Part shown: positions 14,318 through 24,059 of the stretch, piece after piece
Layout of the letters: each line of letters opens with the position of its first letter
Position numbering within the stretch: position 1 is the first letter of the stretch
Assembly (NCBI GenBank): GCA_021234535.1
Contig: CM037850.1
Location: forward strand, 1,860,001-1,924,000
Direction: 5' to 3'
From: Stichopus chloronotus
Lineage: Eukaryota; Echinodermata; Holothuroidea; Aspidochirotida; Stichopodidae
DNA length: 64,000 nucleotides
Notes under the pieces: model-generated
Told to the model about the DNA's origin: nothing
The model's input: only the letters and a program-made list of their open reading frames with translations
The model's database searches: none
Made by a program: the position numbers and the translations under genes

Positions 14318-14610
14318 CGGTTCTAGGACAAATTCCCTTCCACACAATGATCCCACGACAATTCTCCCAACACAGTTCATTAAACCCTACAGTATTCCCT
14401 TTAAATGAAGTACCAACAAAGGAGGAATTGTCCGAGGGATAGTTCTCTGGGTTGGGAAATGTTCAGGTGTGAATTGTCCGGGAGAGGTTATCCAAGGGGG
14501 GAATTTCTCAGGGAACATTATGATAGATGGCGCTTTAGAAATGCACAATTATTATTATTAACATTATCCTGGGGAAAAATTGTCTGAGGGGAGTTGTCCA
14601 GTCACAACCT
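14318..14610. repeat. inverted pair of GGGAATTGTCC-type repeat blocks
   Basis: From about 14318 to 14400 the repeats read on the minus strand (ACAATTCTCCC, GACAAATTCCC). From about 14428 to 14610 the same word reads on the plus strand (GGAATTGTCCGAGGG, GAATTGTCCGGGAG, AATTGTCTGAGGGG). The two halves therefore face each other. The same vocabulary occurs at 12060-12290, so this is a local repeat family. Confidence 0.6.
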
Positions 14611-14627
14611 GTTCTGCATACTGCCAC

Positions 14628-14990
14628 TTAAAGGTCATGTGACATGCATCTAAAAAAGAGCTGGCTTCATTCAGAAGATGCAAAGTGAAAACCAGAATGA
14701 AAATCTGTTGGAATTTTGTTTATATTACCATTTTTGATTGAACTTTTCAAAGTTTTATGAAAATAGAAAACAGTTGATCTGGGGCGTTGCACAGTGAAAG
14801 TATTTCTTTTGTTTTTTCTTTATCTCTTGATCACTTCATCACTGGATTTCACATTGTGCAAGTAATATCAATATTTTTGAAAAAATATGCTTCAAAAATA
14901 AAACCCTACATGCATATAAAATTCTCATTCGTCCTTGAAATAAAGGTTTTAAAGTAAACAAAGGATAACATCTGACATTATAGCGTCCAT
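14628..14990 (-). repeat. dispersed repeat family R1, copy A (inverted)
   Basis: Read on the minus strand this segment aligns by eye with 17865-18226 and 59945-60273 on the plus strand. Shared blocks include TCCTTTGTTTA, a GAGAATTT..AT..GGGTTTTA block, CATCTGTTTTC/GC, ATTCCAACAGATTTTC-like and the end ATGTCACA(C/T)(A/G)ACCTTTAAG. Copies are diverged with small indels. This looks like an old transposon-derived family of about 360 bp; I could not define paired TIRs. Confidence 0.7.
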
Positions 14991-15029
14991 CTTTTGACAT
15001 CACTTAAATTTCACAGATGGCTATTCATG

Positions 15030-16900
15030 TAGCGGGTGTGCGACAGGAATCCACCTGTAAATGTGTCAATACTTGATCGACCTTTATGGAATTTGTGGCT
15101 ATTTTTTCAACACTTTTAATAATTAATACACAATATACTGTATACTCCAAAATACCATTTCCACGTAACACAATCTTTAAGCTGGTCTATCTTAGAATTG
15201 AATCAGTTGGAGTTCCAAAGGTTAACAAATTCCAGATATTAGTAAGAATTTATTGGCAATAATACAGAAATCTGGCAGTGAAATTTGTAAGACATTTCAA
15301 TGTCAACTATATCAACATGGTAAAACAACTTCAAAATAGGAAAAATTAATAAATTGTACTAAAGATTTAGGAGAAAGAAGTTAATGTTGGAAGGACAACC
15401 CTACAGTACTTGGCAACCAGCAAACTCACGTCCATTTCAACATTGCAAATCAAGATCTTTTAAAGGACCAATTTGCTCAAAAGATCTGACAAGCATAAGT
15501 CCTGTTAATCAAGAGACTTGAAGCATCATGAAGCCCATGAGGGGCGGTTAAAATGTAAGTTCAAGGGAAAAAGGGTGCCACCTACATGACACAGAGAGAA
15601 AATAATTTTATCACTGTTAATCTATGTATTTAGTCTCAGCAATAAACATCAGCAATACAGTAGCTTCATCTCCTCAAGACATAATGCATACAATGAGAAA
15701 CAGAAGAGGCATCATTTGATCTTTTATAAAGTTTTTGAAAGTTTGGATGAACAAACTATTCTCAGAAAATAAATAACTTACTTTCTCTCTGTGAGAACTT
15801 ATTTCTTAAAAAGGCATGTGTTCCTTCCCATCTTGAATAATCTATCATTCTGTGTTAACAAGTATAAGTTTTGACATATTAAATACCAGAACGTACAGTA
15901 TGTACGGTTCTTTCTGTATGGGACCACAAGGTTTTTACTGCTGACACATAGGCATGTTATTTTTCAGCAAACAAAAAAGTAAACAAGAGCCGAATTTGCA
16001 TGAAATAAAGAGAACAAACAAAGAAAATGTAAAAACAGAGATAAATAGTCACAATACCCCTCTTGTTGATATCTATCTTTTCCTCTAAAATAACAACAAA
16101 ACTCTTCATATATCTCCTTAGAACTCATCAATGCCATTTTCAAAGTCAACAATTTTGTTTTGGTTTAATTTTATTTTCACTATATATGTTTTGCTAAAAG
16201 CACATTTCAAGACCTACAAATCTTTTATAGGGATGGAGGTTCTGGTGAACTCCTAATTGTGTTTCTGTCATTATCAAATTGAAAGTATGCTCTCAGTTTG
16301 CTCAAATCCAATGTGACTGAGAGATTACTTCAGGGGAATTCCCCCTCACCTGTATCACAACAGTGGTAATAGTGAGAAAACCTGGTTGACGTTTACATTA
16401 TAAGAGAGAGTGGGACTGAAAGGTGTTAAAAAAATCATTTTGTCTGTAAAACAAACACCTTATTCCCCTTTAATAAATTGCTGCAACGTGTCCTCTTCTT
16501 ATTGATCAAGATGGAAATGAAAAGAGGGGATTTTATCTCCCCCTTTATCTTCAAAAATACTTAGCTATTTAGCAGATAGTGTCATCATAGTCAATGCTTC
16601 ATGTCATTGCAAATCACTCTTGAACCGATTACGCTACTACTTACATCACTTTCACCAATAACATCGTCATACACATACAATGGCCAAAGTGTCAAGCATA
16701 CTGTGAATGTGTTACTGAACTATGTTCAACTTCATATGAAGTCCTACGTGAAACTAATTCAACTTAGGCCTAAAGACCTACAAATAAGAACTAATGGATC
16801 TGACCAATAGTACAGTAGCTTGAATTTCGGGTATCATAGTTGGAAAAATTAACTCAGGGACCGATCACGAGTTAGTTCAGCCTAACCTTTATTTGTCTAA
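15030..16900. other. non-coding stretch, no gene seen
   Basis: AT-rich, with no recognisable exon on either strand. Lies immediately downstream (in minus-strand sense) of the DENND5-like first exon, so is probably the start of its first intron. Confidence 0.45.
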
Positions 16901-16984
16901 ATCATGGGTGCTACTGCTAGGTCTATAAAGCTATACAACGGTTGTTACGCCTACCGTTAGGCTGTCTATAGAGTATGATTTTAC

Positions 16985-17084
16985 CTGTCAATTCATTAGG
17001 TTCGACACCGTCCAGAGGATCTAAACCGCAAACGGCAAAATAGTCAACGAATCGACCTTCTTCTTCACTCTCTGGGGAATCCAT
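16985..17084 (-). CDS. DENND5: DENND5-like (Rab6IP1-type) RabGEF, first coding exon
   Basis: The exon begins at ATG (17084) and encodes MDSPESEEEG followed by RFVDYFAVCGLDPLDG and VEPNELT, then a GT donor (ACAG|GTAAAA) after 100 nt. The RFxDYFxxCGLDxxxGxEPxEL pattern is the N-terminus of the uDENN domain of DENND5A/DENND5B as I recall it (RFADYFVICGLD...GLEPDEL). The family are guanine-nucleotide exchange factors for Rab GTPases, with DENN, RUN and PLAT domains in a protein of about 1,280 residues, acting at Golgi/endosomal membranes. Only this exon is seen; I found no following exon between 16984 and 1, so a first intron of at least 17 kb is implied. The in-frame extension upstream of this ATG meets a stop, so the start is well set. 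Whether it is the 5A or 5B orthologue cannot be told from one exon. Confidence 0.75.
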
Positions 17085-17094
17085 TTCTTCTCTT

Positions 17095-17142
17095 TTACTG
17101 GCTTTTGTTTTCAATAAATTCAAACAAATTCATGATCTCCAT
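17095..17142 (-). promoter_or_regulatory. upstream ORF in the DENND5-like 5' leader
   Basis: On the minus strand, ATG at 17142 opens a 15-codon frame (MEIMNLFEFIENKSQ) ending in TAA at 17097-17095, only 10 nt before the main ATG at 17084. It also contains a second in-frame ATG. If the transcript starts upstream of 17142 this uORF would precede the main frame and could lower its translation. The transcription start is not known from sequence, so inclusion in the mRNA is inferred. Confidence 0.4.
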
Positions 17143-17720
17143 TAAATAGTCAGTCACTTGTTTTTACCCGTTGTTCTCACGTACATACTTCAACTTCAAG
17201 TATGTACTATGGTGTAATAAACTTACGACGACCTAGGCTAGCAGCTAGCTTTTCGTTGCAGCCATCTCACTCTAGTCACTCATTGCTCATTGTGAATTTC
17301 GTATTATCCTGAGTGCACAGTACGCATTATTTTGTGACCTATACTGTTTCTCGGTATCGCACTCAACCAAACACTAGCCAATGCGTTGTGTTGAATATTC
17401 ATAGTAGAGCTCCTCAAAACATATTGTTTATTTATTCCGGGATTGTTTATAATACTGTCGATGTAACAGTATGCAATACAGGACTTCCCCTAGATCGATT
17501 TCCGAGTGGGCACAGACAAACCACATACAATTCGCTATTGCTGTTAAGTCTTGATGAAACTGAGTAAAAATAAAGGCCGAGGATCCGCTATGATTACGGT
17601 TGTCGCTATTTCAGGCACGGATAAATCACCTGTCCTGCACAAGGCGAGAATTACGTGATCGACGGAACGGGAAGTTGCGAACTTGTGACAATGACAGAAA
17701 TATCATTGAAAGTTATCATT
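17143..17720. promoter_or_regulatory. probable promoter / 5' UTR region of the DENND5-like gene
   Basis: Directly upstream (minus-strand sense) of the first exon and visibly richer in CpG than flanking DNA (for example around 17225-17260 and 17580-17690). No TATA box is positioned convincingly. Plus-strand ORF 17313-17567 has no recognisable features. Boundaries are arbitrary. Confidence 0.35.
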
Positions 17721-17864
17721 GAAAAATTTTCAACATATATACATATAAGGCAGTGGTAGTACACTTTTTTATTTTTTTTACTTCCATTTTCTGTCTAAAA
17801 GGACCGCAAAAACAAAAATGGTGCAAACGGGAATGGTACTGTTCAAGGGATCGACTTCTGTGAT

Positions 17865-18226
17865 ATGTATTATGTTAATCCTTTGTTTATATAATCATTA
17901 TTTCAAGGGCATTTGAGAATTTATATGCCCAGAGGGTTTTACTTTGGAGGCCTGTATTTTCTTCTTAGAAAATAACGATATCACATACCAATGTAAAATT
18001 CAGTAATTAAGAGGAGAAATATATAAGCTTAACAAAAGAACTTCTGATACTGTGAAACACTCCACGCCATCTGTTTTGCATTTTTCTCAAAATTTGTAAA
18101 GTTATATCTCAAAAACGGTAAAAGATATAAACAAAATTCCAACGGATTTTCACTCAGAGTTTTACTATGGAACTTTTAAATGAAGGGTGCTATTTTCTAT
18201 TACCATGTCACACAACCTTTAAGCAA
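17865..18226 (+). repeat. dispersed repeat family R1, copy B
   Basis: Aligns by eye with copy C at 59945-60273 in the same orientation and with copy A at 14628-14990 in the opposite orientation. Landmarks: ATCCTTTGTTTAT at the left, GGGTTTTACTTTGGAGG, CCATCTGTTTTGCAT, ATCTCAAAAACGGTAAAAG and the right end ATGTCACACAACCTTTAAG. Does not carry a usable reading frame. Confidence 0.75.
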
Positions 18227-18897
18227 GTTCATGGAAAAGCATGTTTATATATTTTTTGAAATATTCTCATATCTGTTTTGATATGCCTTTGTTTTCCGTC
18301 CACAGGGGTTTTCAGATTTGTGCGAAATAGTCACTGATGTAAAGTAAGGTTTAATGGCGAGATTTGAAAAAATATGCATGCATGGCTAATCATTTCTTTT
18401 AGTTAAAGAATGTTGAAAATGATACACGAAAAGCACGAACAATCAGATGAAAATCGTTGGAAAAAATCCCCTTTTTTTGAAAGTGCCGACAGTATTTCCT
18501 GCTTCAAATCATGGTTCACAGCATAATTGCAATGATCAACATTACAGGCTATATGACACTGCTTCTAGATTTGTTCATCATTTTGTGACAGGAAATTATA
18601 ACTTTTCACATATTACGAGCTAATTTTTTGTGCATCAAAAATGCTGACCCTCAAGAAGTGTAGTTTTTTCCGGAGGAGGGAAGGGCCGGCGGCGGTCATT
18701 GGCCTATATTGTGACAATTTTGATTCACAGCTATCATTTTGAAGTCATGATTTATTATTAAGCATATACATTACAAGCAGTCTCATCCGGCATGTCCCGA
18801 TTATGCAAGGACTTTCTGGTTTGTTAACTATCATTCATTAACATCATGATCCTATGAATGTCAAACAATTAACACAATGAGTAAAATACTGAAGGAT

Positions 18898-19216
18898 AGG
18901 GGCTTTCACACAATAGAAGGCGGCACGCGATATGATGCGATGCGATAAAAATGTGTCGGGCGTAATTTTGCCCTAACACTACACATACGACTTTTCTTTA
19001 TCACTCGGCGATTGTGTTTATCATCCTAATCATGTGATTTTATGGAGGGCGACGATTGGTCACAAGAAAAATATCATTTCGATAGGCGTTAAAAGTAAAA
19101 AAAAATTGCATTACATCACACCTCGTCTCGTCGCATCTGGTATACGCGCGGTCAAAGGTATGTAAAAACGTTTCATCTTTTTTGGCATCGTATCGAGCTT
19201 CGCGTGAAAGGGTCTT
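18898..19216. mobile_element. candidate MITE with degenerate terminal inverted repeats
   Basis: The left end GGCTTTCACAC followed by GGCACGCGATATGATGCG is mirrored at the right end by a sequence whose reverse complement reads CCTTTCACGCGAAGCTCGAT. The ends are CpG-rich against an AT-rich background. Match is imperfect and no clear target-site duplication is seen, so the call is tentative. Confidence 0.4.
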
Positions 19217-22200
19217 AATTAAATTAAAACGTTTTTCTTAGTCGGACTTAAAGTGTAAATAATTGTGTATGTGTGTGTGAGTGCATGTGTGGGTGCGTGT
19301 GTGACCGTCTAGTATACATCGAGGATCAGAGATATGTTTTAAGAGAAAAGTGTATTTTGAAGAGTTTTAATGAATCTTATGTCGATCGAATTTACGTAAA
19401 TTAGTGACTGACACGTACCATGACATTATACCAATTCCGGAAATACGGTAAATGAAAAAATAACCTGAGAAAAAAACAACATTCTGGATAAAATTCATGA
19501 TGGTGCAACCCGAAGGTATTGTTGTGTTGCTCAGTTTTTACTCCCCCGTGGGTATAGTATCTTGGGGTAAACCTACCATAACAATGGCGATTGAATAAAA
19601 ATACCACACTTTGGAACTGAAATGGAAAAAGATAGCAGGAAACACCATGTAGTTGTCTTTGACAGTGATTGACACCTGGAAGCCGAATAACCCCCCCCCC
19701 CCCCGTCCCTCACACATACATTCAAACATACAATTATATTTCGAACTCCAATGCTCGGAGGTCATGGTGGGAACAAAGTAACTTCATTGTAACGTTTGAA
19801 TAAGCATAAGTACAAAAAGCAAACAAACAAGCAAATAGTTTATACACTTCTGTTTCGTAAAAAAGATCAAATAAACGGGTATGTAGATTTATCTCTTTAG
19901 TTTGACAGGACGGCTGTACCAGTGTGTTGCGTTATATGTGTGAAACTGCTCGGAACGACAAACTAAAACAATACATGTCAAAAAAGAAAAAAGAAAGTAG
20001 GACTGGTTATATTATTACGTAATAAAAATAAGACCTTTGTACACAGTGAAATTTTCTCATAACTCTTACGCAGTTACATAACCAATTGTAATCACTGCTC
20101 ACCGCCCACCCCCACCCCCACCCCCACGGACATCCAATCGATCAATCGATTATGATAATTATGATACATGTTTATAGCATCACGAGGGGACACACCATGT
20201 ACCTTAATTATAACAGGAGGAATAGCTCAGGTTACCACATGAAGTTACATCCGAGGCAGTGAGAGTCTTCATAATACAGAGACGGACACGAATTTTGATT
20301 CAAAAGAGAGAAAAAAGGAACCAGATGTTCTGAAGAGAGTTGGAATGAACACTTTACAACTAAGAGTTAACTATTCCACGGAGATAGTACTCACAAAATG
20401 CGTAATAACAAATTTTAGAATTAAGTCGATACCCTTTAAGAGCACCGGGAAGAGGGGCAACGTTATGATACTTTCATTGAAAGTGTTTCAATGGGGCATG
20501 TGATTTAAAACAAAAAGACAAGAAGTCGAACTGTTGTCAGAAAATATTGTCAATGTTATTATTATTTCGTCGTTTATCTATATAGAAGTGAAGCCAACTG
20601 AACAGGACCATAACTAAAACAATCACCATGTAATCAATAATACTAATGATACTACATTTGTGATTAGGCTTTATTTGTAGTCAATTTTGTCGGAATGATT
20701 GCAGAGCTTCCAACTCTATGGCGAACAAACAAAATGACTATGGTTAACCACATACATGCCTACAGGCTATTTGTTCAGTACTATGAGCAGACCACAGTCT
20801 GACCGTATGTATGTGACACTTGAATGATAAGTAAACGAAATTTGCATATTCATTGCGACTGTACTTGATAGCCATCATGGAAGTGAGGTTACTCACGAAA
20901 TGATGGTCTGTTACCTTTTCTTTTTTTGCAGTAGGTCCACTGACATGTTTTCTTATCCCCGTTAATATGCGTAAACCCCCATTAAAATGCATATTACATA
21001 TACAGCATTACATTTTCTTGTTGTGTCACTACATAGGAGTGACTTTTACACACTGTGAATAAGTTGTCACATCGAAAATTAGTTTTGAGCACGTTCTGCT
21101 GCTCGAAGTTGATACCAAGTTGAAGGGAAAACAAATTGTCAACTTTCATGAGAATAATTGATTTGAATCACTTACAAACACATACGGTAAATACGAGTTA
21201 AACACAAAAAGTTGCTCAGAAACACTTGGCAGTCAAAAAGAGGAAGAGGACTTAAAAATATGATAACAAAGGTTACTTTTTATCCTCCTGAGGACTTTTT
21301 TGAAGTCAGGGAAAGGATGCAGTGCATTTTGGATATCAAACAATTAGACCACCATACACTTCCCAGAAACACACTGTGAAGTTGTGAACCGATGATCAAA
21401 ATTTTAGTGGCGCTATTCTAAAATAGCATTTCAGAGCGGTGCTTGATATTCGTCTTCATAGTTCAGTGTTAAAAAAAAATCGAAATAAAGTAGGCTTAAT
21501 GACGTAAAACTTAATTCCCTTGGAAAAAACATGAAAATACAAACTTAATACTTTCTGATCCACATAATGAGCTACATTATTACAAAATTTAAAAATAGTT
21601 GAAAAGGAAAACTTCGGGAAGAGAATAGAATGTCCTTGTTATATTTAACTAACGCATTTTTCAACTTACTTTGGTAAATTCATGTCGACGCAGTAGTAGC
21701 ACCGAGGCCTAACTATTGTCTCAAATTGCACAATACAATAACGGGAAGATTGTTTTTTAGAAATTGGAACCAATTCCTTTTCTTGATGATGTCACATATG
21801 TAACAGGGCGCTATTAACGAACAGGTTCATGGAATGAAATCCTGAAATACAGCCGGTATATGACGAGCATATTAAATCGCCAAATCTCAGCGATAACAAT
21901 GCTTTTGAAACACAAATCTCCTGTATTGTCTGTATTTATCAAAAAGCTTAATCTGCTTTTGTAGCATAATTAACACTGTAATTAGCGAATTGTAATCTAA
22001 GATAGATGTTGACCTAGGTGCTGCAGATGTGCATGTTCAATGATGGTGTATAAAGAGAGAGAAAAACTATTTTACTATTCAAACAACGTAATTATATACC
22101 TCTTTTAAACGACAAATGGCATTCAGATTTCAACTGAGAGTAAAGATAGAAAGCAGAAGTAGGAAGACCGTAGTACGACAAATATCCTCAAAAAAGGCAT

Positions 22201-22350
22201 ACCATAAATCTCATTGAACTTCTTTCAAAGTTAAATCTAAGTTCGTTGGGTTTATTAAAGAGAGCCTGAAAAAAAATGTACTCGTATGTCTGAAAGAAAG
22301 TTGTCACGGTGGTTGGAGGGAGGAAATGGGTTTTCTCTGGAAGATGCACC
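19217..22350. other. non-coding stretch, no gene seen
   Basis: Contains a TG-rich segment at 19264-19304, a C14 run at 19691-19704 and a short (CCCCCA)n run at about 20106-20128. No supportable exon on either strand. Confidence 0.4.
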
Positions 22351-22360
22351 AACTCAGGCC

Positions 22361-22440
22361 ATGTTAAGTTGTAACACCGTGATTGCTTCCCTTGCGGTAC
22401 TACCGTTGGTGATATTCTGGATACACCGGCATCTTTCGCG
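22361..22440 (+). other. candidate first exon with signal-anchor-like peptide
   Basis: ATG at 22361 opens a frame encoding MLSCNTVIASLAVLPLVIFW then IHRHLSR, followed by a possible donor CG|GTAATG after 22440. A short N-terminus, about 15 hydrophobic residues and then basic residues resemble the signal anchor of a type II membrane protein. No downstream exon was found to join, the donor is only moderate, and a minus-strand ORF overlaps it. It may be chance. Confidence 0.15.
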
Positions 22441-22619
22441 GTAATGTTTCCTGTGAGTGACCTCTGCAGGGGTTAATGAGCCTGAGTGAGGCTTAGGCCT
22501 AATAAACTTCCTGTCCGTCTCCCTCCGTGTAAACAGACGCCCTCCCTTACTTAACACACTCTGGGCAAGTCTGATCCGTTTACGAACATAAAATGATGTA
22601 ATTAAACCATATGTCACTC

Positions 22620-23810
22620 CTAATGATAACTTGGTTCGACACTTAAAACATTAACAAGGACAGTTCAGTCCCAGCCTGTTCCCCATCGGGTGTTTTATGG
22701 TAACGGAGCTCCCTAGACTGAAATTGCAGACCCCCACCAGACATAACGAAGGCCATTTGAAACATCCCGTTCCCCTACAAAAGTTCCGCTAGTGGGTCGA
22801 AAAAAAAGTTGAAATTATAGGCTATATTAATATTTCATACAGAACAAGAAATTGTCTCTATGATGCCACCATTTTGCATCATTTAGCATCTCAATCATCC
22901 AAAATTATGGAGGGGGCCGTGTCCCCTTCCTTCAAACCCCTCCCCTGGGATTACTTGGCAATCGCGTATACGGGATTAACCTGTTGCGGCCCGTCCTCCA
23001 TTTACATCAGTGGAGACCACTGGCTTTCACGGTGACAGGTTATACATGATTTGAGGTACCTACGAAACTTTTAGACTTAAAATATACCACATACCTTGAA
23101 AATCCATCTGTACGTATGTACGAATCTTGAAGCAACACCTATCCATAGAAGAAGCATAAATGTTAGCTCGAGTATTAAGGACAGTTCTCTGCGTGGCATC
23201 AGACGGAAGGAGTGTTACCATGTTAACGAACGTGATATTTATTTTGGTTTGTTTTATTCATCTATGTTACAAATATTACATATTCGAGAATTCAAAGAAT
23301 ATATATAATTACAAAATAAACTGACGAGTAGAGGGAAACTAATCCCTTAGCAGAGATCAGGCATGACGTCACAACTCAATCTGGCCAATGGGATCACAAT
23401 AACCTGGAGTATTGCAGGCTAGTGAAAAAAAAAGCAGTGAAGGTATGAATTACTGCATGTATGTAGCCGAGGATGATGGTATGGCACAGAATGCATGTTG
23501 GTATGGACTCTTATTTAACTTCTACGGTACATTTTCAAATATGATACATATTTTGTCATTGAGATGTCATTTGTTGGTGCATCACTGTGATTGGCCGAGA
23601 CCAACTGGGTCTTTTTGTAAAACGCGGATTTCTTGGTGCCTACATTGTGTGGCACCGCCTTAGTTACGCCTGCATATGTAACTTTAAATATCGATCGTGC
23701 AGCCAATCCTCACATATCATACATATTTATGCACTGTCAATCACGGTAATAAAAAAAAAAACAGTAAGTTGAGTTTATGCTGATTAATCTGTCATGTTGC
23801 TCTCCTTGAA
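22620..23810. other. non-coding stretch with CRE and CCAAT motifs
   Basis: No exon is convincing. A perfect TGACGTCA palindrome sits at 23364-23371, with CCAAT at 23385-23389 and further ATTGG/CCAAT words near 23592 and 23703. An ATG in good context (AAAGATGGCTGACG) follows at 23816, but its frame closes after 18 codons unless spliced. Confidence 0.3.
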
Positions 23811-23831
23811 CAAAGATGGCTGACGACAGGA

Positions 23832-24014
23832 TTACAACATACTCGGTGACAACTCTACGGTTACCGGGCTAATAAATGCATTGATCACATGCCACGGAAA
23901 TAAGTTGTGCACCAGTGTTACATAAGCAAGTGCAGCAGCTGTTGCTTGGAATGCTCCTAGTACAAGTCTTTTGTTGAAAGTGCGACAGAGAGGAATAATG
24001 GAACAGTCTGGCAC
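23832..24014 (-). pseudogene. possible COX6C-like fragment
   Basis: Minus-strand frame reads PLCRTFNKRLVLGAF then QATAAALAY then VTLVHNLFP. The basic residue cluster followed by a hydrophobic segment ending in AALAY resembles the N-terminal half and single membrane span of cytochrome c oxidase subunit 6C, a small inner-membrane subunit of complex IV. No ATG precedes it in frame (codons before the match read KEGLNCTSLV) and the expected C-terminal half with its conserved basic/aromatic residues is not recognisable. It could be a decayed retrocopy or a chance resemblance. Confidence 0.25.
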
Positions 24015-24059
24015 CAGGGAGGTGCAATTTAGCCCCTCCTTGCTATCACTTACAACTGA

